64,000 nt of DNA from Betaproteobacteria bacterium MOLA814 (GTDB lineage Bacteria; Pseudomonadota; Gammaproteobacteria; Burkholderiales; Burkholderiaceae_C), in assembly GCA_000496475.1 (NCBI GenBank), contig AYMW01000001.1, forward strand, positions 40,858 to 104,857, written 5' to 3'. Made by a program: the position numbers and the translations under genes. This document shows positions 9,066 to 17,232 of the stretch, piece by piece (the first letter of the stretch is position 1; each line of letters starts with the position of its first letter). The notes beneath the pieces are model-generated. The model was not told the origin of the DNA and ran no database searches. It worked only from the letters and a program-made list of their open reading frames with translations.

Positions 9066-9101
9066 ACAGTTTTTAGCAGTTGCCGTGCATGATGTCAACA
9101 A

Positions 9102-10895
9102 ATGTTGTGTTGCAGGGCTATAGACAGATCGAGGCATCTTGTGACGAGCTATCCGGAATATGTTCCCTACCCCTTTCAAGCTGAACACCATGTCGCGACG
9201 CACCCAGTTTGCACCAATGGATTAGAGGATCACAGCCACCGTGTGGTGATTGCTGGTGGCGGTCCCGTTGGGTTCGCGACCGCCTTAGGGCTCGCCAAAC
9301 AGGGTGTTGCAAGCGTCGTGCTCGAGGCCGACGACTCGGTTTGTTTTGGCAGTCGCGCCATTTGTGTTTCACGTCGTAGCCTTGAAATTCTGCACCGCTT
9401 AGGCGTTGGTGCAGGTTTTGATGCAATTGGTTTGCCGTGGACGGGTGGTCGTAGCTTTTACAAAGGTCAAGAGGTCCTGCGGTTCGAAATGCCACAGGAT
9501 GACAACCAACAATTTGCCCCCATGGTCAACATGGCGCAGTACAGCATTGAGAAAACCTTGCTCGATGGGGTGCAGGCTTATCACCACCTGATTGAGGTCC
9601 GCTGGCAAACCGCTGTGACGGGCATCACCCGTAACGAAGACGGGGTGCGGTTGGCGGTGAAGACGCCTCAGGGTGCCTACCAACTGCACACTGATTGACT
9701 GGTTGCTGCCGATGGTGGTCGCAGTACGATTCGCGAGGGCATGGGCTTGCGTTTGCAAGGTACCAGCTACGAGGGGCGCTATGTCATCGTTGATATTCTG
9801 ATGAAGAGCCCCCGGCCTGCAGAGCGTTTAGCTTACTTCGATCCGCCGTGCAACCCGGGATCAACGGTGCTGGTGCATAAGCAGCCGGGGGACGTCTGGC
9901 GCATTGACTACCAGCTGCGCGATGGCGAAGACCCAGAGCAAGCGATTCTGCCCCACCAAGTCATGCCGCGTGTGCAGTCGTTGCTGGACATGATGGGGGA
10001 AACGGCGGCTTGGAACCCGATTTGGGTGGGGCTTTACAAAGCGAACGCCCTTACCCTCGAACGCTATCGCCACGGCCGTGTCTTGTTTGCCGGTGACGCC
10101 GCGCATCTAGTGCCTATTTTTGGTGTGCGGGGCTTTAATTCAGGTATCGACGACGCGGATAACTTGTCATGGAAGTTGGGGCAAGTGGTACAAGGTCGGG
10201 CAGCGCCCGCTTTGCTCGAGACCTACTCATCTGAGCGCGTTGCCGCGACCCACGAAAATCTAAGCTACGGCACTAAGAGCACCGAGTTCATGGCGCCACC
10301 GTCATTTGCGTTTGACTTGATGCGCCGGGCGGTGCTGAGCTTGGCGGTCAAGCACCCAGAATTGCGTTCGCTCATTAACCCGCGACAAAGCGCACCTATT
10401 GCCTACGGCGATTCCCCACTGAATGGGCCCGATGAATGGGGCACACATGGTCCACGCCCTGGCACCGTGTTACCCGAGTGTCCGTTGACGTACGTCAGCA
10501 CGCACGGGGACCATGCTGTGTTTTTAAGTGACCAAGCGGGTCATGGCTTCAAGGCGTTTGTATTTACAGCCGATGGCGTGTTGCCGCAGGCTTGGTGTCA
10601 AGTGGGCGTTGACCGTGCGGCCGATGGCGCGATGATCGCACACGCAGCGTTAGCCGTACAAGCCGTCTCCTTGGGTGCGCCACACCCCGACGCCGTTGAT
10701 GTGTTGTGGGACAACACGGTGCAGTTACCCCATTTGTTGGGCGCGCAATTGGGGGCCGTGCTTTTGATTCGCCCCGACGGTCACGTGATGGCGCGTTGGC
10801 GAGATGCCAATGTTAAAAGTCGTGCCATTGTCTCGGCGTGGATCAACCAGCTGTTAGCGGCAAATCAACCAACGGCCATTGGAGTGACCCCATGA
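9102..10895 (+). pseudogene. FAD-dependent aromatic hydroxylase (MhpA/PheA-like), interrupted by in-frame TGA
   Basis: This is a class A flavoprotein monooxygenase. The FAD/NADPH motifs are intact: GGGPVG near the N-terminus, AADGGRS (the DG motif) in the middle, and LFAGDAAHLVPIFG (the GD motif) later. A thioredoxin-like C-terminal domain follows. At 9696-9698 the frame has TGA exactly where relatives have Trp (D-W-L-V-A-A-D-G). The frame continues without shift to 10895, about 597 codons in total. ATG 9102 gives a long N-terminus; GTG near 9141 (VTSYPEYVPYPFQ) is a likely alternative start. The gene overlaps the next one by ATGA. Either the gene is newly dead, or the base is a sequencing error. 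Expected substrate: a hydroxylated aromatic acid. Confidence 0.8.
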
Positions 10896-11071
10896 ATCCC
10901 ACCGAACTCGACAACGCTTATTCCCACCTGTGTCACACCATGACGCGCCTCGTCGAGACTGATGCGCAACTTTTCTTGGCGCGATTGGCCTTGTTGGCGA
11001 TGAACCGTTTTGAAGACGCAGAGGCTGCAAAGGCATGGATTGACGCGGCCGCAGCCAATGTGTCGTCTTAG
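10892..11071 (+). CDS. DUF2783-type small protein
   Basis: The protein has 59 residues (MNPTELDNAYSHLCHTMTRL, then LALLAMNRFEDAEAAKAWID). It looks like the DUF2783 family, which is usually found directly downstream of FAD-dependent hydroxylases of this kind. The function is unknown; a role as partner or stability factor of the hydroxylase is only an inference from linkage. The start ATG overlaps the upstream stop (ATGA), indicating translational coupling. Confidence 0.75.
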   Translation: MNPTELDNAYSHLCHTMTRLVETDAQLFLARLALLAMNRFEDAEAAKAWIDAAAANVSS

Positions 11072-11595
11072 GCGGCTCACTGAAGAGCTTTTTATCGGAT
11101 TGTTTGAAATTACATCCAAACAGAGTCTTGGTAGTTTCTAGATACGAGCTTAGGGCGCAGGACTTTAAACGCTACATAAGTCAGGGAAGCTCTGCCAACA
11201 ACAATGAAGGTCGAAGCGGAGCAGCAAATACTGGAGATGGATCGAATGGCCCGATGTCGTTCGGCAGGCTGTCTTCCAAGACATGGTGCGGTAACTGAAA
11301 GTTCTACCTGCGCATACGGCCTTCGCCCTGCGTGAAATGGCAATGCCACTGCCACTGCTGCGCGACTTTGGCACCAAATGGTGGGCATCTTTGAGGCTGG
11401 GTGGTATGGCCTGTCGCGAAGCGCGCAGCTTGCGTCACCCCCCGGGGGCCACAACATACGACACGCCGCGACCGGCTTGCAGCCACTTTATGCGCCAATT
11501 GGGGATTAGCCGTGGGGCGCCTGCAAGCGTGCCTGTCGACCAACGTGGGGGCGCTCACTGTGATTGAGCTAGCCCCCATCAAGCGCCCTGGGTGC
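11072..11595. other. Intergenic, 524 bp, no supported gene
   Basis: Both strands show only short or low-quality ORFs. A long minus-strand frame here overlaps the HiPIP gene out of frame and has no recognisable domain. The stretch may be degraded coding sequence. Confidence 0.4.
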
Positions 11596-11898
11596 TTAGG
11601 CCTTCTTAACCCACGCATTGCACCAGCCCTTGCCTGCGACTTGCTTACCCGCAAACAAGGGGCAGCCAGCCCGCTCGTCTGTGGCCTTGCCTTGGTAGAG
11701 CGAACAGTTGCTACAAAGTTGACCATTTGCGTACTTGGGAAACTTTTTCGTGTCCGTTTTTCTGGCGTCTTCAACATAGCCAAGCGCAACAGCCGCTGGG
11801 TCTTTTTCAGTGAGATTTTCCTTGGCTTGCGCCGCAGTTGCAAGCATAGAGCCGCTGGCAGCCAAGGTCATAAAAAACTGACGTCGGGTGTTGTTCAT
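11596..11898 (-). CDS. High-potential iron-sulfur protein (HiPIP)
   Basis: The protein has 100 residues. A Tat signal begins MNNTRRQFFMTLAASG and ends near TAAQA, so export with a folded [4Fe-4S] cluster is expected. Cys62, 65, 79 and 93 have the classical HiPIP spacing C-x2-C-x13-C-x13-C. HiPIPs are periplasmic one-electron carriers between respiratory or photosynthetic complexes. ATG 11898 is chosen because AGGATG lies just upstream and the twin-Arg motif follows directly. The frame is open further upstream but without signal-peptide features. Confidence 0.93.
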   Translation of the reverse strand: MNNTRRQFFMTLAASGSMLATAAQAKENLTEKDPAAVALGYVEDARKTDTKKFPKYANGQLCSNCSLYQGKATDERAGCPLFAGKQVAGKGWCNAWVKKA

Positions 11899-12123
11899 GG
11901 ATACATCCTGAGTGGTTGATGATTTAAATAGACAATGCTTGTGAAAAAGCTTGTTAATACTACTGACATGCAATACCTGTCGTTGGCTAACGTGTACTCA
12001 GACAAATAGCCGGCTTGCCTGCAGCGTTTCTGTTTTGCGAGTAACTACTGCAGTCACTTAAAATTAAAACCTGCGAGCGTTTGCTGCAGCACGCCACAAC
12101 AACTTCCCAGCTAAACCACGACC

Positions 12124-12798
12124 ATGACCATGAGCACTGCCCAACCCTCTACCCCAACCCTACAAATAGACATCGTCTCGGATGTGATGTGCCCTTGGTG
12201 TGTCATTGGCTACAAACAACTCGCTAGCGCCTTAGAGTCAGTGGGCACGCCGCACAACATTCGCTGGCACCCTTTTGAGCTCAACCCCAACATGCCACCA
12301 GAAGGCCAAAACATCACCGAACACATAGCTGAAAAATATGGCGCCACGCCAGAGCAGTCTCGCGCCAGCCGTGTGCAAATGACGCAAGCCGGTGCAGACG
12401 TGGGCTTTGAGTTTGCCTACACCGAGGACATGCGCATGCACAACACCTTTAACACTCACCAGCTGTTGCACTGGGCGGCACAACAAGGGCGCATGCATGA
12501 TTTAAAAATGGCGCTGTTTACCGCGCACTTTACCCATGGCCGCAACCTGTCAGACAACGCGGTGTTGGCTGATATTGCCGCCAGCATTGGGCTAGACCAA
12601 GCGCAAGCAGCCGCTGTGCTGGCCGACCAGCGCTTTGCTGGCGAAGTCAGAGCCGCCCAGCAGTTTTGGGTGCAACAAGGTATTCAAAGCGTGCCAGCTG
12701 CGGTGTTTAACCAGCGCCATTTGGTAAGTGGTGCGCAAGGCGTAGACAATTTCACACAAATCTTGCACCAACTCAACAGCATGCCTGAGGCAGCTTAA
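12124..12798 (+). CDS. FrnE-like DsbA-family oxidoreductase
   Basis: The protein has 224 residues. It has a thioredoxin fold with an inserted helical domain, the active site VMCPWCVIGYKQL near residue 24, and the cis-Pro segment SVPAAVFNQ. There is no signal peptide, so it is a cytoplasmic dithiol oxidoreductase of the FrnE type rather than periplasmic DsbA. The start may be ATG 12124 or ATG 12130. A paralogue lies at 47746-48423. It is followed 75 bp later by a DUF3297 gene. Confidence 0.88.
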   Translation: MTMSTAQPSTPTLQIDIVSDVMCPWCVIGYKQLASALESVGTPHNIRWHPFELNPNMPPEGQNITEHIAEKYGATPEQSRASRVQMTQAGADVGFEFAYTEDMRMHNTFNTHQLLHWAAQQGRMHDLKMALFTAHFTHGRNLSDNAVLADIAASIGLDQAQAAAVLADQRFAGEVRAAQQFWVQQGIQSVPAAVFNQRHLVSGAQGVDNFTQILHQLNSMPEAA

Positions 12799-12873
12799 TT
12801 AAGCTTGCGACATTTACTTGCTAGCATCTGAGTTAAGCAACACCACCCTCATCTTCTAAATACACAGCCCACC

Positions 12874-13131
12874 ATGACCGACACCACCACCACGCCTGAG
12901 CGCCCTGCACTGCCCGATCACCTGTCAATTGACCCCAAAAGTCCGCACCACATGGCGGCCATTTTTGAGCACGACATTGGTATTCGCCTAAACGACAAAG
13001 ACCGCAACGACGTAGAAGAGTACTGCGTGAGCGAAGGCTGGGTGAAAGTCCCTGCAGGCAAAACGTTAGACCGCAAAGGGCGGCCGCTGCTGATTAAACT
13101 CAAAGGCAAAGTCGAAGCTTTTTACCGTTGA
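12874..13131 (+). CDS. DUF3297 family protein
   Basis: The protein has 85 residues (ALPDHLSIDPKSPHHMAAIF, then IGIRLNDKDRNDVEEYCVSE and WVKVPAGKTLDRKGRPLLIK). It matches my memory of the conserved small DUF3297 family of Proteobacteria, whose function is unknown. It is cytoplasmic and rich in charged residues. It may be co-transcribed with the FrnE-like gene. Confidence 0.8.
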   Translation: MTDTTTTPERPALPDHLSIDPKSPHHMAAIFEHDIGIRLNDKDRNDVEEYCVSEGWVKVPAGKTLDRKGRPLLIKLKGKVEAFYR

Positions 13132-13296
13132 TAGGTGGCTAATGACCAAAGATTTACGATGCTGCGCAAACGGCACCTGCATCATTAACGCAGGATGGAT
13201 TTGCTGATGCGACAAGTCTATGTGCGCTTCAAACGTGCATAGGTGTGCGATTGAGGCTCAGACAGCGACATGTCAAATACACCGAGACTTGTAGCT

Positions 13297-13350
13297 GGTT
13301 CTGTCGCAAGCGTGCAGTCTGGCCAAAAGGAGTTACGTGGCTGAGTTTGT
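13297..13350 (+). repeat. Solo IS6-family right end
   Basis: GGTTCTGTCGCAAGCGTG followed by TCTGGCCAAAAGGAGTTACG matches, in the same order, the outer ~50 bp of the right end of the IS6 element at 5860-6671 read inwards. No transposase follows. It is a deletion scar. Confidence 0.65.
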
Positions 13351-13527
13351 AGTACTTCTCGCCCCAAAAATTTTCGAATGCAATGTGACAGCGCTTAGTG
13401 AAAAAGCTACAAAAGCGCTGAAAAAATTGCAATTTGCAAATTTTTTTGTTAGTCACATAAAATATTACACGCTAGCCTTTTTTCTATAACTCATTGATTT
13501 ATATAAATTTTCCACAAGTCTGGCTTT

Positions 13528-13572
13528 CTGTTAATCCGTAGGTCACCGGTTAGAGCCCAGTTCCAGGAGCCA
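13528..13572 (+). repeat. tRNA-Asn 3' half (attachment-site-like), copy 1
   Basis: This 45-bp stretch reads like the anticodon-to-CCA half of tRNA-Asn: CTGTTAATCCG (anticodon GTT), a T-arm and GGAGCCA. No 5' half is present. A second copy of the same length (38 of 45 identical) lies at 16275-16319 in the same orientation. Confidence 0.65.
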
Positions 13573-13720
13573 TAACTTAACGCTATAGACTAAGCACTTA
13601 GCCCCAGAAGCTAGGTCCTTTTTTACGACTGATTTGTCATGTCGGCGCAGGTATAGGCATGTCGGCAAGTAGACATTGCCGGTATCTGCCTTCTCCATCC
13701 CCAATACACAGAAAGAAAAT

Positions 13721-13978
13721 ATGAACGACAAGAACGCCCAGCGGGTTCGCCTCGAAACTTTTGAAGACTTCGACAACGGCCTGTCAGACCTGATTGACCT
13801 CTGGTCTAGCGCTGACACAAACGTCACCGCAACAATCAAAGACGCAGCCCTAGCCAATTTCAAAGAAGACTTAGAAGAAGCCACTCTCCAATGGGTAGAC
13901 AACAAAGCCAAGTCGAAAAAATACACGGCTATTGCGCAGGAACTGGCAGAGTTTGAAGACGCACTGAATCAAGGCTGA
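13721..13978 (+). CDS. Small acidic protein of unknown function
   Basis: The protein has 85 residues, rich in Asp/Glu and mostly helical by appearance (RVRLETFEDFDNGLSDLIDL, then LEEATLQWVDNKAKSKKYTA). There is no signal peptide or transmembrane segment. I chose ATG 13721, preceded by AGAAAGAAAA, over an in-frame upstream start in leader-like sequence. It lies just inside the left tRNA-Asn half repeat and is followed by a stem-loop, so it is likely a monocistronic island gene. I recognise no family. Confidence 0.6.
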   Translation: MNDKNAQRVRLETFEDFDNGLSDLIDLWSSADTNVTATIKDAALANFKEDLEEATLQWVDNKAKSKKYTAIAQELAEFEDALNQG

Positions 13979-13986
13979 CAACAAAA

Positions 13987-14009
13987 AACCCAGCGGGTTA
14001 GGCTGGGTT
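13987..14009 (-). terminator. Strong stem-loop after the small acidic protein gene
   Basis: AACCCAGC and GCTGGGTT form a perfect 8-bp stem with a 7-base loop, 8 bp after a stop codon. On the plus strand an A run precedes it. The T run is on the minus strand, so it fits minus-strand termination best but may work both ways. Confidence 0.6.
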
Positions 14010-14212
14010 CGGTTGGTAGTCGCTGCGCTGGTCACTCGTTGAAGCGGCCACCCACTTGAGTCATGCGCGCCACGCAGTAGGCTACTACCACGGACCTTTG
14101 GCGTTGGCCCCACCTTCAATTGGCTTTGCTATGAAACTGGCGTTGCTAGGATAAAAGAGTGGTATGTTGGTTGAGCCCGAGACACACGGCTCGATAAGCA
14201 GGAGAACAAGAC

Positions 14213-14854
14213 ATGAATCCCAGAAGCGATATTCACGAGCGCGTGCTAACAGCGACGACAACTGATGCATTGATGGATATTTACGGCGTGTGGTCGAAGC
14301 AATACGACCAAGACTTAACGCAGGCATGGGGCTACCCTGCACCAGATAGAGTTGTGCAACAAGTTCAGCGTTACGCGGGTGTCGCCAGCGCGCGCATTCT
14401 TGATGCTGGTTGCGGCACGGGGTTGGTTGGACAGTTGCTGCACACAGCCGGTTTTAAAACGCTGGATGGATTAGATTTTTCTGCCGGTATGTTGCTGCAG
14501 GCGAAACAAAAAAAGATTTATCAAAACCTATTACAGGGGGATATGAATCAGCCGCTTGCGATTGCCGATGGGGTTTATGACGTCACGACTTGTGCGGGCA
14601 CGTTCACAGCATCGCACGTCAAGCCAGAGGCCCTGCATGAGTTGGTGCGGGTGACGCGCGTAGGAGGCTGGGTAGTGTTCACTGTGCGCGATACCTATTG
14701 GGCCGAGACGCGCTTCGATCAAATCATATTGGATCTGTGTCAATCGAATACCGTTCGTTTGCACGAGTTGCGCACTGAACAGTACATACGTGAGGAACAA
14801 TCGGAATGCAAACTGGTGGTGCTGGAGGTTTTGGCGGCCAGCGCTAACAGTTAA
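14213..14854 (+). CDS. Class I SAM-dependent methyltransferase
   Basis: The protein has 213 residues. Motif I is ILDAGCGTGLVGQLLHTAGF, motif II is LDGLDFSAGML, and motif IV is YDVTTCAGTF. The fold matches small-molecule Rossmann methyltransferases of the WBSCR27/METTL27-like group; the substrate is unknown. AGGAG lies eight bases before ATG 14213. It sits within the segment bounded by tRNA-Asn halves and has no obvious operon partner. Confidence 0.85.
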   Translation: MNPRSDIHERVLTATTTDALMDIYGVWSKQYDQDLTQAWGYPAPDRVVQQVQRYAGVASARILDAGCGTGLVGQLLHTAGFKTLDGLDFSAGMLLQAKQKKIYQNLLQGDMNQPLAIADGVYDVTTCAGTFTASHVKPEALHELVRVTRVGGWVVFTVRDTYWAETRFDQIILDLCQSNTVRLHELRTEQYIREEQSECKLVVLEVLAASANS

Positions 14855-15120
14855 TTGTTAGTGGCCGCCGACCCCTGGCGATCAGCGGCTCACCTACTGG
14901 TTTAAATCAGGGCTGCGCTAACGCCCTTTCTGCCACCTGAGTTGCTCAAGTCGTCATTTGGTCGAGACGTAGCTTGTTCGTCAAGCTTCGCCACCTCGCC
15001 CCTGCCAATACCGACAGAATTGTGGTCAACACAGCCCTGAAGCCTTGGCACCGCGCAATGGTGGAAGGCCTGATGGCCGTGCCTTTGTCTTAATGTCAGA
15101 CGGCGCACACCACAATGTGC

Positions 15121-15262
15121 GCATGAGCGCCAGCTACCACTCGCATTGAACGACTTCGCTCTGTTCGGAAGTTCTACAGCTTGAGGGCTATGTCTGGGGG
15201 TGAAACACCACAAGGGCTAAGAGACGTTATTGCTGCATAGATGAGCCCGCAGCAAACAGCAC
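15121..15262 (+). repeat. Direct repeat D, left copy (degenerate 3' gene end)
   Basis: This segment resembles 16088-16228, including CTACCACTCGCATTGA versus CCACCACTCGCAATAA, TTGAGGGCTATGTCT and TTGCTGCATAG. It therefore looks like the 3' end and downstream region of a decayed duplicate of the gene at 15520-16116. The rest of 14855-15519 holds no other gene I can support. Confidence 0.6.
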
Positions 15263-15430
15263 CAACAGGTTGAATGCCTAACCACCTCTGCCGACTGGGA
15301 TTGGAGAAGCGTTGATACCTTGCTAATGGTGCGTGCCGCCTCGTTATTCAGAGGGTGCGGGCTATAAAAGAAACCAGCTACTGCGTTGATGTTGATGCTT
15401 GGCGCAGCTCGTTGGTATCGGCTGGCGGCG

Positions 15431-15460
15431 GAGTCGGAGTCGGAGTCGGAGTCGGAGTCG
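15431..15460 (+). repeat. Hexanucleotide tandem repeat (GAGTCG)5
   Basis: Five perfect tandem copies lie 60 bp upstream of the start codon at 15520. Loss or gain of units would change spacing in the leader or promoter region without affecting the frame. Confidence 0.85.
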
Positions 15461-15519
15461 GGCAACGTACAATTATTTGCTTGTGGCATTCATCAAAAAA
15501 CATTTCCATCGGGTTAATT

Positions 15520-16116
15520 ATGCGAATCAAGACACTGGCGGCCTTAGCCTTCTCCATTTTCACCGCTTTGAACGGTATCGCCGCGGAAAGCATGCACGAG
15601 ACAATGCATCAACGCATGCACCAGGCGCACATGTCTGGCAAGGGTGATCCGCACACGACGGGCCAGCACGACGAAGTCAACATGCCAGGGCTTAATGGAC
15701 GGGACACAACCGCACAAGAGGTTGGCGACCTCAAGGCCTTGTTCATCAACCACAAGGCGCTCAGGCGTTCGGTCGAACATCTCCCCAATGGCGTGCGCAC
15801 ATTGACCGAAACCGACGATGATGCGCTTCGCACTCAATTAATGAGCCACGTTGCCATGATGCTCGCACGGATGCAGAGCAAGCGGGATCCAGAGGTGCGT
15901 ATCCAAAGCCCAACCTTAACGGCGCTTTTCAAACACGCCGATGCCATTGACACAACCATGGAAATGACGGCCACCGGCGTCGCCGTCAATCAAACGTCTG
16001 CCGACCCGGAAGTCGTGGCGCTATTGCAAACCCATGCCGCCGAAGTGAGCGATATGAGCGCCCGCGGCATGCAGTCTGTGCATGAGCGAATGCGCGCCAG
16101 CCACCACTCGCAATAA
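15520..16116 (+). CDS. Exported His/Met-rich protein of unknown function
   Basis: The protein has 198 residues. A signal peptide (MRIKTLAALAFSIFTALNGIAA) precedes a His/Met-rich segment (MHETMHQRMHQAHMSGKGD). Mostly helical sequence follows, with the tail RMRASHHSQ. Metal (copper) binding in the periplasm is a reasonable inference from composition but is not shown. ATG 15520 is chosen because it begins the signal peptide; the frame is open upstream through the GAGTCG repeat, which is probably leader. Its 3' end is duplicated at 15121-15262. Confidence 0.7.
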   Translation: MRIKTLAALAFSIFTALNGIAAESMHETMHQRMHQAHMSGKGDPHTTGQHDEVNMPGLNGRDTTAQEVGDLKALFINHKALRRSVEHLPNGVRTLTETDDDALRTQLMSHVAMMLARMQSKRDPEVRIQSPTLTALFKHADAIDTTMEMTATGVAVNQTSADPEVVALLQTHAAEVSDMSARGMQSVHERMRASHHSQ

Positions 16117-16228
16117 ACGCCTGCACACTGCTCGGAAGTGTTACAGGTTGAGGGCTATGTCTTAGGGTTGAACAACCTCAAGGGGTAGAGACGCTATTGC
16201 TGCATAGCCAACTTCGCAACAAACAGAC
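16088..16228 (+). repeat. Direct repeat D, right copy
   Basis: This is the intact copy of the repeat described at 15121-15262. It covers the last codons of the His/Met-rich protein gene and about 110 bp downstream. Confidence 0.6.
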
Positions 16229-16274
16229 AACGCTCAAAAGATGGCAACAAGTATCAGGCCAGTCAGCTAGACAA

Positions 16275-16319
16275 CTGTTAATCCGAAGCCCACTGGTTCG
16301 AGACCAGTTCGAGGAGCCA
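16275..16319 (+). repeat. tRNA-Asn 3' half (attachment-site-like), copy 2
   Basis: The second 45-bp tRNA-Asn 3' half runs from CTGTTAATCCG to GGAGCCA, with a good T-arm (GGTTCGA). It is followed by a terminator-like hairpin, as after a real tRNA gene. No 5' half precedes it. It pairs with the copy at 13528-13572. Confidence 0.7.
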
Positions 16320-16335
16320 CTGTGAAAGCCAAACC

Positions 16336-16368
16336 AGCCCAATTACTGCAAAGTGACTGGGCTTTTTT
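16336..16368 (+). terminator. Rho-independent terminator-like hairpin
   Basis: AGCCCA and TGGGCT are separated by 16 bases and followed by TTTTTT. It lies just after the tRNA-Asn half and may be the original tRNA terminator carried with it. Confidence 0.55.
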
Positions 16369-16399
16369 GCATCTTCAGACTACGCTCAGACTACACAGT

Positions 16400-16488
16400 T
16401 TGCAAAGTGGCGTAGGCGCGAAAGTGGCAAATCCCATTCACCTTTTTAATTGCCCCAAGGAAGCCCCCCCAAGGTCGGGTTGTTGCTG
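16400..16488 (+). repeat. Dispersed repeat R, copy 2
   Basis: TTGCAAAGTGGCGTAGGCGC through CCTTTTTAAT to GGGTTGTTGC resembles 22604-22682. In one frame it encodes FAKWRRRESGKSHSPF followed by TAA, like the tail of a transposase-like protein. The rest of 16117-16647 holds no gene. Confidence 0.55.
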
Positions 16489-16647
16489 TCTCAGAGATTG
16501 TTGTACCAACCCAGATACAAAGAAATTTAAACTGAGCTGCCAACGAACACCAACCTTTAAAACTTCCACTGCTCGTATGACTGCAGTCAACAATACGGGC
16601 CGGTGTGTATCTGAGCGTTGGATGTGTTCACCGGAACTTAGTGTGTA

Positions 16648-17022
16648 CTAGGGCTGGTCGCCAACGGTTTTAAAATTCCCGGGCAGCACTATCTCTATCA
16701 GCTCAAGGTCTTCCGAGTGTGCAATCTCGCGGTGGCGGATGCCGGGTGGTTGGTGCACGCAGGTGCCAGCCTGAAGTCGGTGTTCGCCATGTCCCTCGTA
16801 TTCAAAGATTGCCCAGCCCTTGAGTACGTAAACGATTTGTAGCGTCACTTGGTGGTGGTGCCATTCGCCAGTCGCGTGTGTGCCTTCGCGGGCCCGAATG
16901 ACGTGCATCACGGCAGCGCCATCAGTGGCTTGATGAATGCCAAGGTCACGGTATCCGAAATACTTGCGCATGCCGTCGAAGATAAATTGCCCGTCGTTTG
17001 CGTGTTGAATACTAAATGCCAA
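16648..17022 (-). CDS. Small cupin-domain protein
   Basis: The protein has 124 residues from TTG 17022, which has CAGGAG six bases upstream; an upstream in-frame start at 17097 lacks such a site. One cupin beta-barrel carries metal-ligand-like His residues in GEWHHHQVTLQIVYVLKG and PPGIRHREIAHSEDLELIEI. Such proteins often accompany aromatic-acid catabolism, but the reaction is unknown. It lies downstream of the gentisate dioxygenase gene on the same strand, separated by an IS6 end scar at 17171-17222. Confidence 0.7.
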   Translation of the reverse strand: MAFSIQHANDGQFIFDGMRKYFGYRDLGIHQATDGAAVMHVIRAREGTHATGEWHHHQVTLQIVYVLKGWAIFEYEGHGEHRLQAGTCVHQPPGIRHREIAHSEDLELIEIVLPGNFKTVGDQP

Positions 17023-17170
17023 GAGGGTCTCCTGATGTGTTATTTTCTGAAATTCTAACGGCTGTCCTCCATAGGCGTTACCAGAAGTCAACCACAATAT
17101 TCTGAAGGTACTGGTTCACATCAGCTTTAAAAATCGGCAAATTCTCCAACAGTGTTTCATTATATTTTTT

Positions 17171-17222
17171 GGTTTTGTCGCAATAGTGGTGTCTGGCCAA
17201 AAGGAGTGCGTGGCAGGGTTGC
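17171..17222 (+). repeat. Solo IS6-family right end
   Basis: GGTTTTGTCGCAATAGTGG and TCTGGCCAAAAGGAGTGCG match the copy at 13297 and the right end of the full IS6 element. It lies 10 bp from the stop of the gentisate dioxygenase gene. No transposase is attached. Confidence 0.65.
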
Positions 17223-17232
17223 TGGAAGGAAC

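Noticed and set aside
11304-11843. Long minus-strand ORF near the HiPIP gene
   Set aside because: It overlaps HiPIP out of frame and shows no domain; composition suggests a shadow frame.
15399-15460. Arg-Ser or Gly-Val dipeptide repeats as a coding signal
   Set aside because: They are only translations of the GAGTCG hexamer; the real gene starts at 15520.
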